The position numbers and the translations under genes were made by a program. The notes beneath the pieces were generated by a model. The model worked only from the letters and a program-made list of their open reading frames with translations, was not told the DNA's origin and did not search any database. 64,000 bases of DNA from Lycocorax pyrrhopterus obiensis (lineage: Eukaryota > Chordata > Aves > Passeriformes > Paradisaeidae): assembly GCA_014706295.1 (NCBI GenBank), contig JACSVZ010000014.1, positions 73,256,435 to 73,320,434 on the forward strand. The letters run 5' to 3'. Positions within the stretch are counted from its first letter, which is position 1, and each line of letters starts with the position of its first letter. This document shows positions 36,541 to 48,407 of this stretch, in pieces.

Positions 36541-38606
36541 TATTCTTTGTGTGTGTGCATGTAGTTTTGTGGCTCAAGATCAGAATCTCTTTAATACCAC
36601 ATAAATATCTCAAGTCAATTTCAGGTAGTGTGTAAACAGCATCCTAAATACAAATATTTGGTGAATCTTAACATTCTATTAATATTTAACTGAGAAGTGA
36701 AAAACACATGAAAGTTGTGTAAGTTTCTTTTCATGAACTTTTCTCTGTTCTCAAGCAGTTCAATCAGAATTCTTTAAAATGTCACTGAGAAGAAATGAAA
36801 AATTGTGCTCAGACAGGAGTTTGCACATGAACAGTGAGCAAACTGGTGTTTATATTCAGTAAAACATTTTTGAGTTCATTTTGAAGGTTAACTTTTTTTT
36901 TTCACTACTATTACAGAGGATTTTTACATGAAATGGTTTATCACTTGTGATGTATTGGAAAATATTTTCTGAAACTCTCCTTATCTAAACTGCCTGAAGT
37001 TCTTGCATAGAGCTCACCAGTATTCTTAATATGTAAACCTTTGACTCCATTAAGACATCTTCACTATCTTTTTCCTTTTGGTCACAAGCTGACACTTATA
37101 AGTACTTCTTTGCTATGCTTGGAGTGCCACCGATGGTGATCCCCAGGGGTCTTGGTGCTTGGAATTGTTCTGCCACGGCCGTGGTCAGGTACATTAATAG
37201 GGCTGCAGTGCTGGGGCACATCAGCTCACTGAAGCATAAACTTCTGGAACCTTAAATTGTCTGGCTGTGCAGAACCCATCTGGATTTATTTTTCCTTAAT
37301 TTTTTTTTTTCCATTTTTTCTCCCTCTCCTTTTTATTTTCCTCCTGCCACCCTCCCTTTAAAAAAAAACCAAAAACCCAAAAAACTAACAAAACTTTATC
37401 TATTTATTTATATGTTTATTTTTACTTTTCAGTGCAAATTCCTGGCATCCTAAAACCTGTCCATGTCCTGTCAAAGTCTCCCATTTGCCTATTTACTGCT
37501 CTCCTGCAGAAATTGCATCTTGACAACATGACATGGACTTATATCCTGTATTTCCTGCCCTGCCTGCCTGCGAAGTTATCCATGAAGTTAACTTAATAAC
37601 TGAATCCAGTGTGGATTACAGTATTCTATTAATACATACTTAAGAAACCAGAGAATTTTCTGTTTTCCCCTGTAAACCAAATGTAAGGCAGCCCTTTTGT
37701 AATTGAATATGTCCTGTACAGAAATGCATTTATAACTGTTAAGAGCAGAACTGCCAGTCTGAGTCCGGTCCTGCACATGGTAGAACTGGAGTCTTTTGGA
37801 TGCTTACGCCCTTTAAATTTTGATTTAGCAGTAAGTGCACAGCCAGAGATTGTGTGACAAGTGGTTTGCCTGTTTTGCCTGTTTCATACACGAGCAAATA
37901 CAACAGAGTGTCAGTTGTTGTACCAAACATCAGCGGTCAGTGCAGAATCAAATACTTCCCATCCCTTTTCTCTTGTATTCTGGTTCCTTCCTTTCAAACA
38001 CTAGCCAGCAGCAGCAATTTGGAGAGTTAGCATTCAAATTTTCTAGACTGATAGTCAAACATTTGGTAGTATAGCTTCCCTACTGCAAGGTTTTATTATT
38101 GCTGAGGTTTTTTTAAGTTCTCGGATTTTTAATGTGTGGATCAACTCTTTGTGAGCCTGATTTTCAAATATCTTCCTCTTGTTGCTATAATTCTTTGTTT
38201 GGAAAGTATTCTTACTATAAGAAAACTGTGGGAGGATATGGAAACCGCTATGGTTTTTTTATGACCTGCATTTCAAAAGGAAGGCATTTCCGATAACTTC
38301 CAGTTCAGGGTCTAACTATCTGTAAAGTTGTAAAATACACGTTTGGGTAGTAGACCATCCCCTGGGCAGTCTGAGAGGACTGGAGGCTCAGCAAAGTCTT
38401 CATGTGTGAGCTGTAGCTCAGGCTGGGTGCTCCAGTTTATCTGGAGATGTTGCTGAGTGGAAATGTTGAGTAATTGGGGGTCTTGGCTAATCCTTCTGGG
38501 CCATGGTCCAGTCTAGGGGAGCAGCAAGAGACTCCCTGCAGCTCCCTCTGTCAGCCAGGGGTGGGCACGAGGAGCAGGCAAGGGTGTAAATCCCTGGAGC
38601 AAGGGG

Positions 38607-38875
38607 GCCAGATGTGTGGAGCGCTGCAGGTGAGCGATCAGCCAGATGTGTGGGAGCTCTGCAGGTGAGCGTTCAGCCAGATGTGTGAGACTCTGGCAGG
38701 TAAGAACTCAGCCAAATGTGTGGGAGCTCTGCAGGTGAACGTTCAGCCAGATGTGTGGGACCCTGGCAGGTAAGAACTCAGCCAGATGTGTGGGACCCTG
38801 TCAGGTGAGAACTCAGCCAGATGTGTGGGAGCTCTGCAGGTGAGCGTTCAGCCAGATGTGTGGGAGCTCTGCAGG
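38607..38875 (+). repeat. 35-bp minisatellite, about eight units
   Basis: Units begin GCCAGATGTGTG and have lengths 34, 35, 35, 35, 35, 35, 35 and a final partial 25 bp, starting at 38607, 38641, 38676, 38711, 38746, 38781, 38816 and 38851. Two variants exist: A with GAGCTCTGCAGGTGAGCGTTCA and B with ACCCTGGCAGGTAAGAACTCA. They are arranged roughly A A B A B B A A. Each full unit contains CAGGTGAG, CAGGTGAAC or CAGGTAAG, which matches or resembles a 5' splice-site consensus on the SSBP2 sense strand. The period is not a multiple of three, so it does not encode a repeat protein. Confidence 0.93.
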
Positions 38876-41800
38876 CAGCTGTGGTCCTGGTCAGAGCCAG
38901 CTGTGTGCAGTTGTCCTGTGGGTGCAAACTGCAGTGGTTTGAGGAGGAATCTGCGCTTCAAGCCCTGCACCTCCACTTCAGGTGTGCTGAGAACTTCCAC
39001 AGGTGTGTTTGCACTCACACACAGACACCTTCTGTTGTCTGGGGTGGCTGCTGTTGTTTTGTTTTTGTTCTGCAGGGAAATGCCTTGAGTTCTTCCGCCT
39101 CAGTCCCCAGTGCAGAACTTGTCACCCCGCATGAGTGGCAGTCTCAAAGCCGTGGGTGGTTGTTTGTTCCCAAAACAGCTCCCCGTTTTGGGAGGAAAAC
39201 TTAATGGTTCAGGCAGAGGCTCAGTTGTCATCTACTGGACCCAAATACTTAAATTGGTGTTAATATTGTAACATGATTTTATTTTCTTCATTGTTGTTGC
39301 AGTCTTTTCTTGGATCACTAAGGAATTTTTGGATGCAGCCAGAGTAACCTCTTATTATTTCCTGTCTGTCTTCCACTGATATTTGCCATCAGTTTTTTTA
39401 ATATAGCCTGAAGCACCTGGTGTTTGTCTTGCACTTCTTATCTCCAGGTTATCTGTTTTTCTGAAGAAACTCTCTCCACCAGCTCCTTGAATTTCTGTGA
39501 CTTCCGAGGTCTGATAGCTTCACTCTGATCCTTTCAGAACTTACTCTCTCCAGAAGAAAATTTTACTGCTTCATAATAAGTCATACAAATTACTTTCCAC
39601 CATTACTTTTTAGGTAGATACTCAGGGAATTTCATCTTGTGTGTCACCATCCCATATGATTCCCATAAAATTCATGAGGTGACTCGTTACTGTCTCTTCA
39701 GGGTGTCCTACCAAGCTCTAAGTGCGGAGTTCGCATTTTACAGAGTCTGGACACACAACTGTAGCACGCAGTGAGGAGGGAGAATGGCACAGTCTGTATT
39801 TAACATCTGCAGCTGGCTTTAACCAGGATATGCCATAAAAGACCAATAAACTATTTTGCCCAACATTATTGATGACACGAGGGAAGCCAGCAGTCCAGCC
39901 CCAAATAGCCTGGGATTCTTTAGACAAGATATTAAATGTACACTCTCTGAGAAGAGCTGGGAAAGCTCCTGGCAAAACCATGGGTCCTTGTAGGAGCCAG
40001 ATACTCAGAAACTCTGATTTCTTTCTATGACTGAAAACCAAATTAGGTGCTGCTTGCTTGGTGAGGCTGGTGGGCACTGCATGTCCAGTCAGTGCTGATC
40101 CAGCTTGTCTCTGGGGAGCTGCTGTATGCATTCCTGCTCCCTCCTCCTCCTCCTCAGCCTTCTCCAGGGATGCTGTAGACAGTTGTTTTCTACTCAAAGC
40201 AGGCAGCTGCATCAGGAACAGCTGTAATGTTTTAAGATGTCATATACCAATCAGTAATTATGTGACTTGAAAGCTTTAAAGTTTGCATTTTGGTCAGTAC
40301 TGTGCCTCTGCTTTGCTCTGTAGTGGTGTTTCTCTCCATGACAGCTCTGTGCTGCTGCTCTGCTTACTGCCAGGGCAGGATGCATTGTATAAACTCATTA
40401 AATACAGCAAATTATATACCGAGGACAGAATACCATGTAAAAACCCATTACTATCGCATTGAAAGCAGCAGGGAAGACCGAGGTTACTACCTTTACTACC
40501 AGGAAGAGGCGAAACATGAAGTATTTTTATAAAAGTCTCAGCTTACACTTTAAAATGTACTTTGTCGGGTAACTATTTTTTAGCTGTCATTTGGAATATT
40601 TTATAATTATAGTAAGTTGTGTAGTTTGTATGGGTTAAGCCCAAGAAACTACTTAGAGACTACCTTTAAAAATCCAAATATTTTCATAAAATGTGTTACT
40701 TTTTTTCCTAACCATGGACTAGGAAGCCTGTGAAACTCTACTGGACGTCTTGAGGAATATATGTGCCAAACATAGGTGCAAAAATGACAGTGTTTTATTT
40801 TAAATTCTGGAGGTCATAAAGAAAACTTGCCTTTTGATGAAGTATTGGGAAATAGATGGAAATTGTCCCATTCAAGATGGAGCCTACAGAAGAGTGTTTT
40901 GATTCTGCAGTAGTTTGGATCTGTAGTAATTTCTATGAGCTGAGACAAAAAATGAATATGAAATTTAACCAGAGTCAGATAAAAGCAAAGTGGCGAATGC
41001 TGCAATGTGACAGCACAAACCAAGGCATCCTTAGCAGTGAAAATACATAAAACCTTGCAATTAAATACTTGTGGGGGAGACTGCAGACACTACCACGGCA
41101 CACATCTCTGATCTTTCCCGAAAAATCAGTGCATACCAGGTACCTATTCAGTGTTTAGTTACGCACTGGTGCTCAACTTCACACGTGATTGGAAATGGCT
41201 GTGCCGGTGCATGAAGTCTGCAGGAGTTTAAGTAGCAAAAGCGTGTGAAATTAGGACACATGTAGAAAAAAAAGTGAGCTGCAAGTATGTGGGTGAACTG
41301 AAAAACCCTGGTGTTGTTTGTGGTACTGTCAGGGCAGTAACCAAGAGGAGGGTGGCCACACTTCAGGAGGTGAATTTTTGGGACATCTTCCAAAGAGTTA
41401 AGTGAAAAAGAGACCAGAGGTGAGTCTGCCTGCCCAGAGCTGTGCTGGGTGAAGGCTTTCCCTGTCTGTGAAACTGAGATGGACAAGGAGAAGGATCAGC
41501 TTATTTGGGAAGTACCACCAGCCTCATGCCAGGTGCCTGTTCCTTACAGCACTGAGTGCAATACCTGTGTGTTTGGGAGAATGCAAGGAAAGTGTTTTCT
41601 GCTGTGTGAAGAGAGAGGGAGAAATACCTGGGTATAAATCATGTTGAACACACTCACTTTTACACTGGCTGTGTTTGCAGGGCAGTGCAGGAGCTCTCAG
41701 GACACTTCAGTGCCAGGCAAACATTGAGGATCTCCCCCAGGACTGTTTCCTCGACCAGCGCTTGGGTTCCACTCAATACCTGTGTGTTCCTAAGAGCACC

Positions 41801-43232
41801 TCTCAGATTGCTGTGATGGAACACAGAGCACTCACAGTGACACAGATCGAGTCTTGAGCTGGGAGAAGGAGCAGTAGAGTGGCCTGAGTGGAGCCTCTCA
41901 GCAAGGGCAGCCTGCTGGCTCCAGCTGAACAGCCCAAAATGTCAGTGGTGTGTGGGATGCAGAGGTGACCCTGGGATTGCTGCATGTGCTGGGGGGTGCA
42001 GGGAAATCCCTGCAGCCTCGAGGCCCATCATGGACCTGCCTAAGGGAATGACAGGGAAAAAGCTTCATGATCTTCTCAGGTAGTGCCTGAATTTGATCCA
42101 AAACCATGGCTCATCTGGTCTCTTGTCTAGTCCTCTCTGGGGTGGGTGGCTAGCAGCAGACTGAATCCCCTAAATCTCAGGTGAGATGTGTAGGAAAAGA
42201 CACACACATATCTATATGTCAAAAATATATTAAATACTTAGGGACAAATTATATTACCATATAAATATGCTAAAAACGAGGGGAGAGAAGGGGGAAAAAA
42301 TGACTGTCAGTATGACCAAATAGGCCAGAAAGCGTGGTTTGGCATGTTAAATAAACTTCCTTAGAAGGGTTGTTTACCAGTGTTTGTTGAAACTTGGTAA
42401 AACCAGCTCACCACCTGGAGCTTTGGAGCAGGTTTTGAAGTACTGGATTGATGGATTCAAGAAAATTTGTTCAGAAAACCCCCACTTAAGACAAGTGCTA
42501 AGATTCAGTGCTACTTGCTCTTGTTTTAGAGAATGAGGTTTGTAATTTGGATGTGAGATGAGTGAGATTCCTAGGCTTTGAAATGAAATATGGATTTGAA
42601 CTGAAGTCTATAAGCATTTTTGAAAACAACAAAAAAGCTACTTCTCTGTATAGTTCAGAGTAGTAATTTTAGAATACATGAGGTCTTCTGAAACATGGGG
42701 AGTAACATTTAAGATCTCTTCTATGGCGTTGCTTTTAATTCTTGCTCAGCTGCTTCACTCAGACTTACAATTATGTATGGATATTGATTTTCTAGTTCTT
42801 TAATTACTGTTTTGAACCCACCAAAAGCTAAATGGATGGTGTGCCATATGCTGAACTCTCCATACAGGAAGAATTTTCAAAAAATTACATCTTAACAATC
42901 TAAAAATGCTATAAATATATCTTGGTGATGCTCAGATCTGGAACATTCCCATTATATATGCTTTATTTTTTTACATCCAGCATCAGATGTTAGCAGCATA
43001 ATGGCTCTTGGTGACGGAGGAAGTGGTGGGAACACTTCTCTGATGTGCAGTCTTAGTCTTTTGGTTTGGAATTGGGTGAGTTCACCACGTTTTTGTCAAT
43101 GGAAACACTGCTGCAAGGCTTGAGTTGTAAGTTCTCATTAAGATAATTGCATCTCCCCATCTTTAAAATGTAGCAGTGTAATTTCCATGGCACAGTTAGA
43201 GGATTAGTGTTTATTTCCTGGTAATATTCTGA

Positions 43233-43256
43233 TAAGTGGTTGACTTGAACCACTTA
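43233..43256. promoter_or_regulatory. inverted repeat with paired NKX-like motifs
   Basis: TAAGTGGTT and AACCACTTA are exact reverse complements separated by GACTTG. The AAGTGG/CCACTT cores match the NK2-class homeodomain motif (CCACTTAA on the right arm). This is a motif observation only; no conservation or binding can be judged here. Confidence 0.35.
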
Positions 43257-45339
43257 AATGGTTCCTTTCTTTGGAATTCAGTGGCTGCTTGTGGGATGTA
43301 AGAATGCCTTGTCCAATTAAAGCAGAAACTTCAGGCAAAGTGCACCAGGTTAGCAACATGAGTCAGACAGTAACCTTTTTTGTTTGTTAATGGAGTGAAT
43401 GTATCATCAGGGTACAGATGAATGTGTGCTCTAATTGTCTTGGCAGGGAGGGGGGAGCTCTGGCCTGTGTCATGTCTTTAACAGAAATTACTGCAGCATT
43501 GTTGTAAATTGATTGGAAATATTTATTCCTCACATTACTCATGGGATGTCAACAAGTATGCAAATGTGAAAATTAAACATATGTCTGCTTGCTGCTTCTG
43601 TACAGTTTCTCACACCAGTTTAATGAGTAAAAACTGTCTTTTTAAAATGTCACTTCAAACTCAAGTCTTTTGGTGTCGAAGACCACCTCACTATTACTTT
43701 CTTAGTCTTGTGCCAGCATGTGAAATAGTTTATTAATTTGTTAATTGTACACATTTGAACTGTGGCCTGGTTTTTGTCTTGTTCTGTTGCTAGCCTGCAG
43801 TTACAGTTTGTATATTCGGTGTTCCTCCTTGTTACACAGCGTTGCACCTTTTTGGGCGTCTCTGCTGTCTTTCCCCAGAGCATCAGTTTCCCATTGATCC
43901 TTTGTCTGTGACACAGTGAAACATTAGTATCTCTCTTTTGATCTCTGCGGCGAATGCATTTATTTCCCAGTGAACCTATAACATTGTTACATTCTGTAAA
44001 GACTTCCTGACAGCACAACAAGGGCTGGGCCAGCGATAGTAGTAACACCTGATCGGGTTATTCTGTGTTGTGCTCCTGTCCCACGTCTGCCCGTGGGAGG
44101 TGGTCCCAGCTGTCCTGGCACAGGAGGCAGCCAGTCCCCTTACCAGCCTGGGGTTTACCACAGGTGGATCAACCTGGAAGCCTAAAGCCTGGCTATTCTT
44201 TTACTGAAATCTGCCACGTTTACCCTCCACACACTCGTTAAACACCATTTCATTGCACTGCTGGTTCGTTTAGCACTTGCACAGAGCTGGAGATGTTAAC
44301 AGTTATCGTCATGCTTAATTAGCACATTCTGTGTGTTTAGGTCAAACGTTTTAGGGTTATCTTTTTGTTGGAGTGTTGAAATATCTTGTGGTTTTGGGGC
44401 AGAGACAGTGGGGACAGGCAGGGATGTTGGGCTGTGCTGGAGCACTCGTGGGTGCCTCAGGAGTCCTGAGAGGAGTCACACATCTCTCTGGACGTTAAAT
44501 CTCTCTTGTGCTGTCAGTGTGGGCATCACAGTGCCCTCTTTGCCAAAGCTTTCAGTCGAGGGCAGACTCATGGGGGTGGTGTAAACGCCTGCAGTAAACC
44601 TGGGGTTCGTGCTCCTTCACTTTCCTTCACGGGGCAGGAAGGATGCGATCACACCAATCCTTTTTATCTGGACTGCAGGCTTCATGTTTTGGTAAGAACA
44701 AAAAAGGGACTCTCATAAGACAAATGAGGTGCTTTAAAGCATTACTGGGTATTCAGGATGTATTGGCTGTGGCAGAAGAGCGTTTCTTGTCTGTCTTTTA
44801 CATCTGTCTTAGATTTTGTCTACAACATTTATTGCTTAAAATTTGGATGGTAGTTGAACTGGAAAGAATTAAGTCAACTCTTAGGAGATCCTCTCTCTCC
44901 ACAGTACTTAATTCAAACTAAAACTAGTTACATGTTTGAATTATATATATTTAATTTGAGAAAAAAAGTACATCTTTGCTTTTGAAGTTGGACAGAGAGT
45001 AAAGTAATACGTGTATGTATTGCATGTACAAAGTACAAACAACTCGTGGAAACCATTTTTGGGCAATGCCTCTGAGATTTTAAAATTTCACACTTCATAG
45101 GTCACTGCCATAATTACTGCTCCATCAGTGCCACAATGATGGTGATCACACAGACCATGGCATGGGGTTTTGAACAGTGACAGGAAGACAGATCCTCTCC
45201 CTCTTCTTTGTGTAGTTATCTGCAGGTTTTTGAAAATTAATAGTAAGAATGTTTCAAATAAGAATAGATGTGTATCACTAGGTGCATTCAAATACATTTT
45301 ACTTCTTAGAAACAGCACAGGTAGCAAATATAAAAGATG

Positions 45340-45470
45340 CCCTTCTCCTTCTCCTTCTCCTTCTCCTTCTCCTTCTCCTTCTCCTTCTCCTTCTCCTTCT
45401 CCTCCTTCTCCTCCTTCTCCTCCTCCTTCTCCTCCTTCTCCTCCTTCTCCTCCTCCTCCTCCTTTTCCTC
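45340..45470 (+). repeat. 131-nt uninterrupted pyrimidine tract, (CTTCTC)n to (CTC/CTT)n
   Basis: Every base from 45340 to 45470 is C or T. The left part is a regular CTTCTC hexamer repeat, passing into CTCCTT and CTCCTC units to the right. It ends in TTTTCCTCAG, a textbook 3' splice-site sequence, about 650 bp upstream of SSBP2 exon 2. In all six frames it gives low-complexity peptides (poly-L, S/P, F/S, poly-R, E/K), which are not genes. Homopurine-homopyrimidine DNA of this length can form triplex structures, although mirror symmetry is imperfect. The RNA would be a dense PTB/U2AF-type target. Confidence 0.95.
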
Positions 45471-46119
45471 AGACTGGAGGCTCGCAGACAGACAGACAGG
45501 AGGCTCTGGGGAGTCACTGGAGCTGTGGCAGTCGTTTGTAGCTCTGCTGCCATCAGAGCCCAGGTCTGGATGAATCTCAGGATCCGTTTTCCCTTCGCTG
45601 CAGAGCTGTGGTTGTTCAGCCGTGCTGTGCAGTGAGCCTGCCATCGCTTCTCCTGGTGCAGCCTGAAGTTTCTGTGTTCTTTGGAAAAACCACAGGGCTA
45701 TTTTTCAAGTGTGCTAACAACTTGACACATTCCACATGTTAAAAAAAGTTGACCTGGAAAAACAATCAGTGATGCTGTATGAATATGTTGTATTTACAGT
45801 AAGCACACTCGCTCAGAGCAGCACTGGGTCACTTGTTAGCTCACTGGGCACTTGGCCAAATATTAAAAATGTTGACATTAAGTAATTTGGGGGCTTAATA
45901 ATATTTTAATTAACGACTATTTAAACACCTCTGGTCAGATTGACCTACATGTCTAGCTGAAAAATTCTGGTAGAGGTAATAGATTTGGCATGTTCAGTAC
46001 ATTGTGGTTTGTGGAAGGCAGCGGGGCGCACCTCGAACTTGTGATGAGCCTTTATTTCTGAAGAAGAGGAGCAAACAAATGCACAATACTAAATATTGTC
46101 CTTTCTGTTTATTTTTCAG

Positions 46120-46192
46120 ATTAGCACTGTACGTATATGAATATCTGCTCCATGTAGGAGCACAGAAATCAGCCCAGACATTTTTATCAGAG
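46120..46192 (+). CDS. SSBP2: SSBP2 coding exon 2 (LisH motif)
   Basis: Flanked by CTTTCTGTTTATTTTTCAG and GTGAGTT. It starts with the last base of the lysine codon begun in exon 1 and encodes [20 protein letters not shown] followed by FLSE, residues 21-44. This is the LisH motif, a short helical dimerisation element conserved across the SSBP family, and it begins the LUFS domain needed for oligomerisation and LDB1 binding. The exon is 73 nt and ends on a complete codon. As far as I remember it is identical to the mammalian protein here. The frame continues into the intron for only a few codons beyond the donor, confirming the boundary. Confidence 0.96.
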
Positions 46193-46870
46193 GTGAGTTT
46201 TCTTACATGACTTCCAAGGGCCTGCAAGTGAAATAAATATGATTTGGTCTAGAATAACAGCAGTGAGAACCTGGGGTATCAGTTTGCCTCAATCAGCAGT
46301 TCCTCATTCTCTGGAACCCAGATTACCATGTCATTTTACATGGCTTTGTGTGACTGTTTTTGCTGTGGTTTGTTATCCCCATTCTACACTGGGGAAGATT
46401 AATCTATTTTCTCTAGTAAGTGGGCATGTTGGAGAACACTTCAGTGGTACTCGTTTTTGATGACCTTTTAACTTACTATTGATATCTCCAATTGTGAGTG
46501 ATGGGCCCTTCTAAATGTATTTTACATCCCACTGTCATACACTATCAGTTCTCCTCCTCTCAAGCACTGCTGATCTCTCTGTGCTCTCACCATGCTTTTA
46601 ACCACTTCACTTCTTTTCATCTGTTGAATCAATGATGGCTACAACCACTTAGGTCCTGCTTTTTAAAACACTTTCAACTGCTAATGGAATTTTTACCTTT
46701 ACACAATACCTTATTTTTTTTAAGAGTCTTTTCAAAGACTTCATATGCATCTTTTGAAAGTTGGAGTAAATTATGTCTTCTTAGCATTTTACTTTTGTCC
46801 TGAGATACAAATGTATGCTGAACATATTGAAGTCTTCTGGGTTTGTTATTGTTTTCAATCGTTCACAAGA

Positions 46871-46987
46871 ATATATAAGATGATGATGATGATTATATTA
46901 TTATGATATAATAATGATATAATGATCATATGATAATGATATAAAAATAATAATAGTAATGTAGAAGTAGTAATAATAGGAATAGTG
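46871..46987. repeat. imperfect (GAT)n/(ATA)n microsatellite
   Basis: It begins with five GAT units and continues through ATTATGATATAATAATGAT-type words into AATAATAATAG and GTAGTAATAATAGG. The period is mainly three with drifting unit sequence, consistent with an old decayed trinucleotide repeat. It explains the tyrosine/isoleucine-rich reverse frame. Confidence 0.85.
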
Positions 46988-48327
46988 AGCAGAAGTTGGG
47001 AAAAAATACACAAGATATTGTCTTAGGAAAATTTGTTGCTTTAGCTGATCCTCCTCCAAAAGCTAATAAAATTATTATGCTGGTGATGACATTTTGGAAA
47101 TGGAAGAGGAGCAAATGAAAACCCAGAGTGTTGTTTGTGATGTTTACACAAAACTGACAAAGCAGATATAAGGGAAAAGGGTAGAATTGTAGCAGGATCA
47201 GTTTATGTTTATAGTAAAGCATGTCTTTGACAATTGTTTTATCTCTGTGGTAAAGCAATGGAAAAATAAGAGATAAAATAATGTAGAGTATCATCTTGGC
47301 TTTCCCAAAACAGCTGCCATTTGTAAATAATGCATTGCACAAGGTAAATTCCGCTCACTTTGTTTTTGTGATGTATTTGCAAAATGAGCAGTTGGCAGAA
47401 GCATAGCTGGTATGACATGTGGATTTCCAGAAAACATTAAATACAGTGTCTTGAAACTCAGCTTTTAAAACTAGTTCAGTCTTGAGTTACAGAGAAGTTC
47501 TCGGGTCTGAACAATGAAACATAAGGGTATATCAAATCTTCCAAATTAAGACTAACACTCATCAAGAGGTATTCAATAGGGTCAGGAACAATTAGCCGTG
47601 CTAGAGTGGGTATGAGGTACAAGCTGTGAGTTTATTTGCCTCTCTAATTAGCAGTGCAGAGGGGTAAATGTGCTGACAATTCTTGTGAATGGTTCTGTGA
47701 CTGTTGGGCTGGACGCTCTCTCAGTTTGGATCGGTTTCATTTAAAAGTTAAACGGTTCAGAATAACTCTAAAGCTGAGTGTTGGGGCTTGAAAGAAGAGC
47801 ACACAGATTGTCTGAGCTGTAGGGCGGCCAGTGGTGTCTAAAGGTTAAGAGCCCTTTCTCACAGATCTGCCAGCGACCTTGGCTCAGAGGAATGGAACCA
47901 AAATACAGGAAAATAGAAGTTGGATATCCATGAATCCACTGTGATACTCTATGACTTAGGGATGGCTGTCCTGAGAATCCCTGTGTTTCTGTCGTGCTTT
48001 GTGTCTAGTTTGATTTTTGTACACTTCCCTTGAAGAGCGGATCCTTATCCCATGTGTCTGCTGTCCTGGGAGTCAGATTCCAGCCTTGGAGGGATAATTC
48101 CATTAGCCTGGCTGGACGAGGTTGGTGGGCATTTCCCAGTTAGTCCATCCCTGGCTATGAGCTTAATCAGTACAGTTGACAGTGAAGCTTTTTTTTCCCT
48201 GTAATTAATAATTCTTGATAAGTCTCATTGATCAAACAGCCTGCATCTGCCATGTGAGACACAAGTATGGATACTTTGAAAAAACACAACAAAAATCCTT
48301 GAATAGAGCCCCAAACTTCCACATTAT

Positions 48328-48407
48328 CTTCAGTCTCCTTCTCCAAATCAGTTTCTCAAGACGAAATGTGTCCCAGGACCCACAAAAGACCTGAATTGGG
48401 TAATTTC
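48328..48407 (+). repeat. dispersed 80-bp repeat, copy 1
   Basis: The sequence from CTTCAGTCTCCTTCTCCAAA to CTGAATTGGGTAATTTC recurs at 56650-56722 in the same orientation. There are about five substitutions over the aligned bases, and this copy has seven extra bases (an internal AGGACCC-like repeat). This is the signature of an interspersed element or segmental copy. I do not recognise the family. Confidence 0.85.

Larger units (their letters stand above)
13900..46119 (+). other. SSBP2: SSBP2 intron 1 (32.2 kb)
   Basis: The intron has a GTGAGT donor at 13900 and an acceptor TTTTTCAG ending at 46119, phase 2. A near-perfect branch-site sequence TACTAAA lies at 46087-46093, about 27 nt before the acceptor AG. 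A large first intron agrees with the known architecture of SSBP2 in vertebrates. The intron is mostly single-copy AT-rich DNA with tracts listed separately: a G14 run, two GT-rich low-complexity blocks, CR1 pieces, a 35-bp minisatellite and a long pyrimidine tract. I find no nested gene that I would defend. Stretches without separate entries (15031-18779, 19331-30527, 31691-36401, 36541-38606, 38876-45339) look like ordinary intronic sequence. Confidence 0.9.

Noticed and set aside
40290..40532. 80-codon frame with a signal-peptide-like start
   Set aside because: It opens at TTG, not ATG. The first ATG (40338) removes most of the hydrophobic segment, and no splice or family support exists.
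43650..44048. Cysteine-rich 132-codon reverse frame that briefly suggested an endogenous retroviral envelope remnant
   Set aside because: It starts at GTG, shows no recognisable envelope motif, and no LTR or neighbouring retroviral gene fragment is visible.
45170..45644. Poly-leucine, S/P, F/S, poly-arginine and E/K-rich frames
   Set aside because: These are six-frame translations of the pyrimidine microsatellite at 45340-45470.
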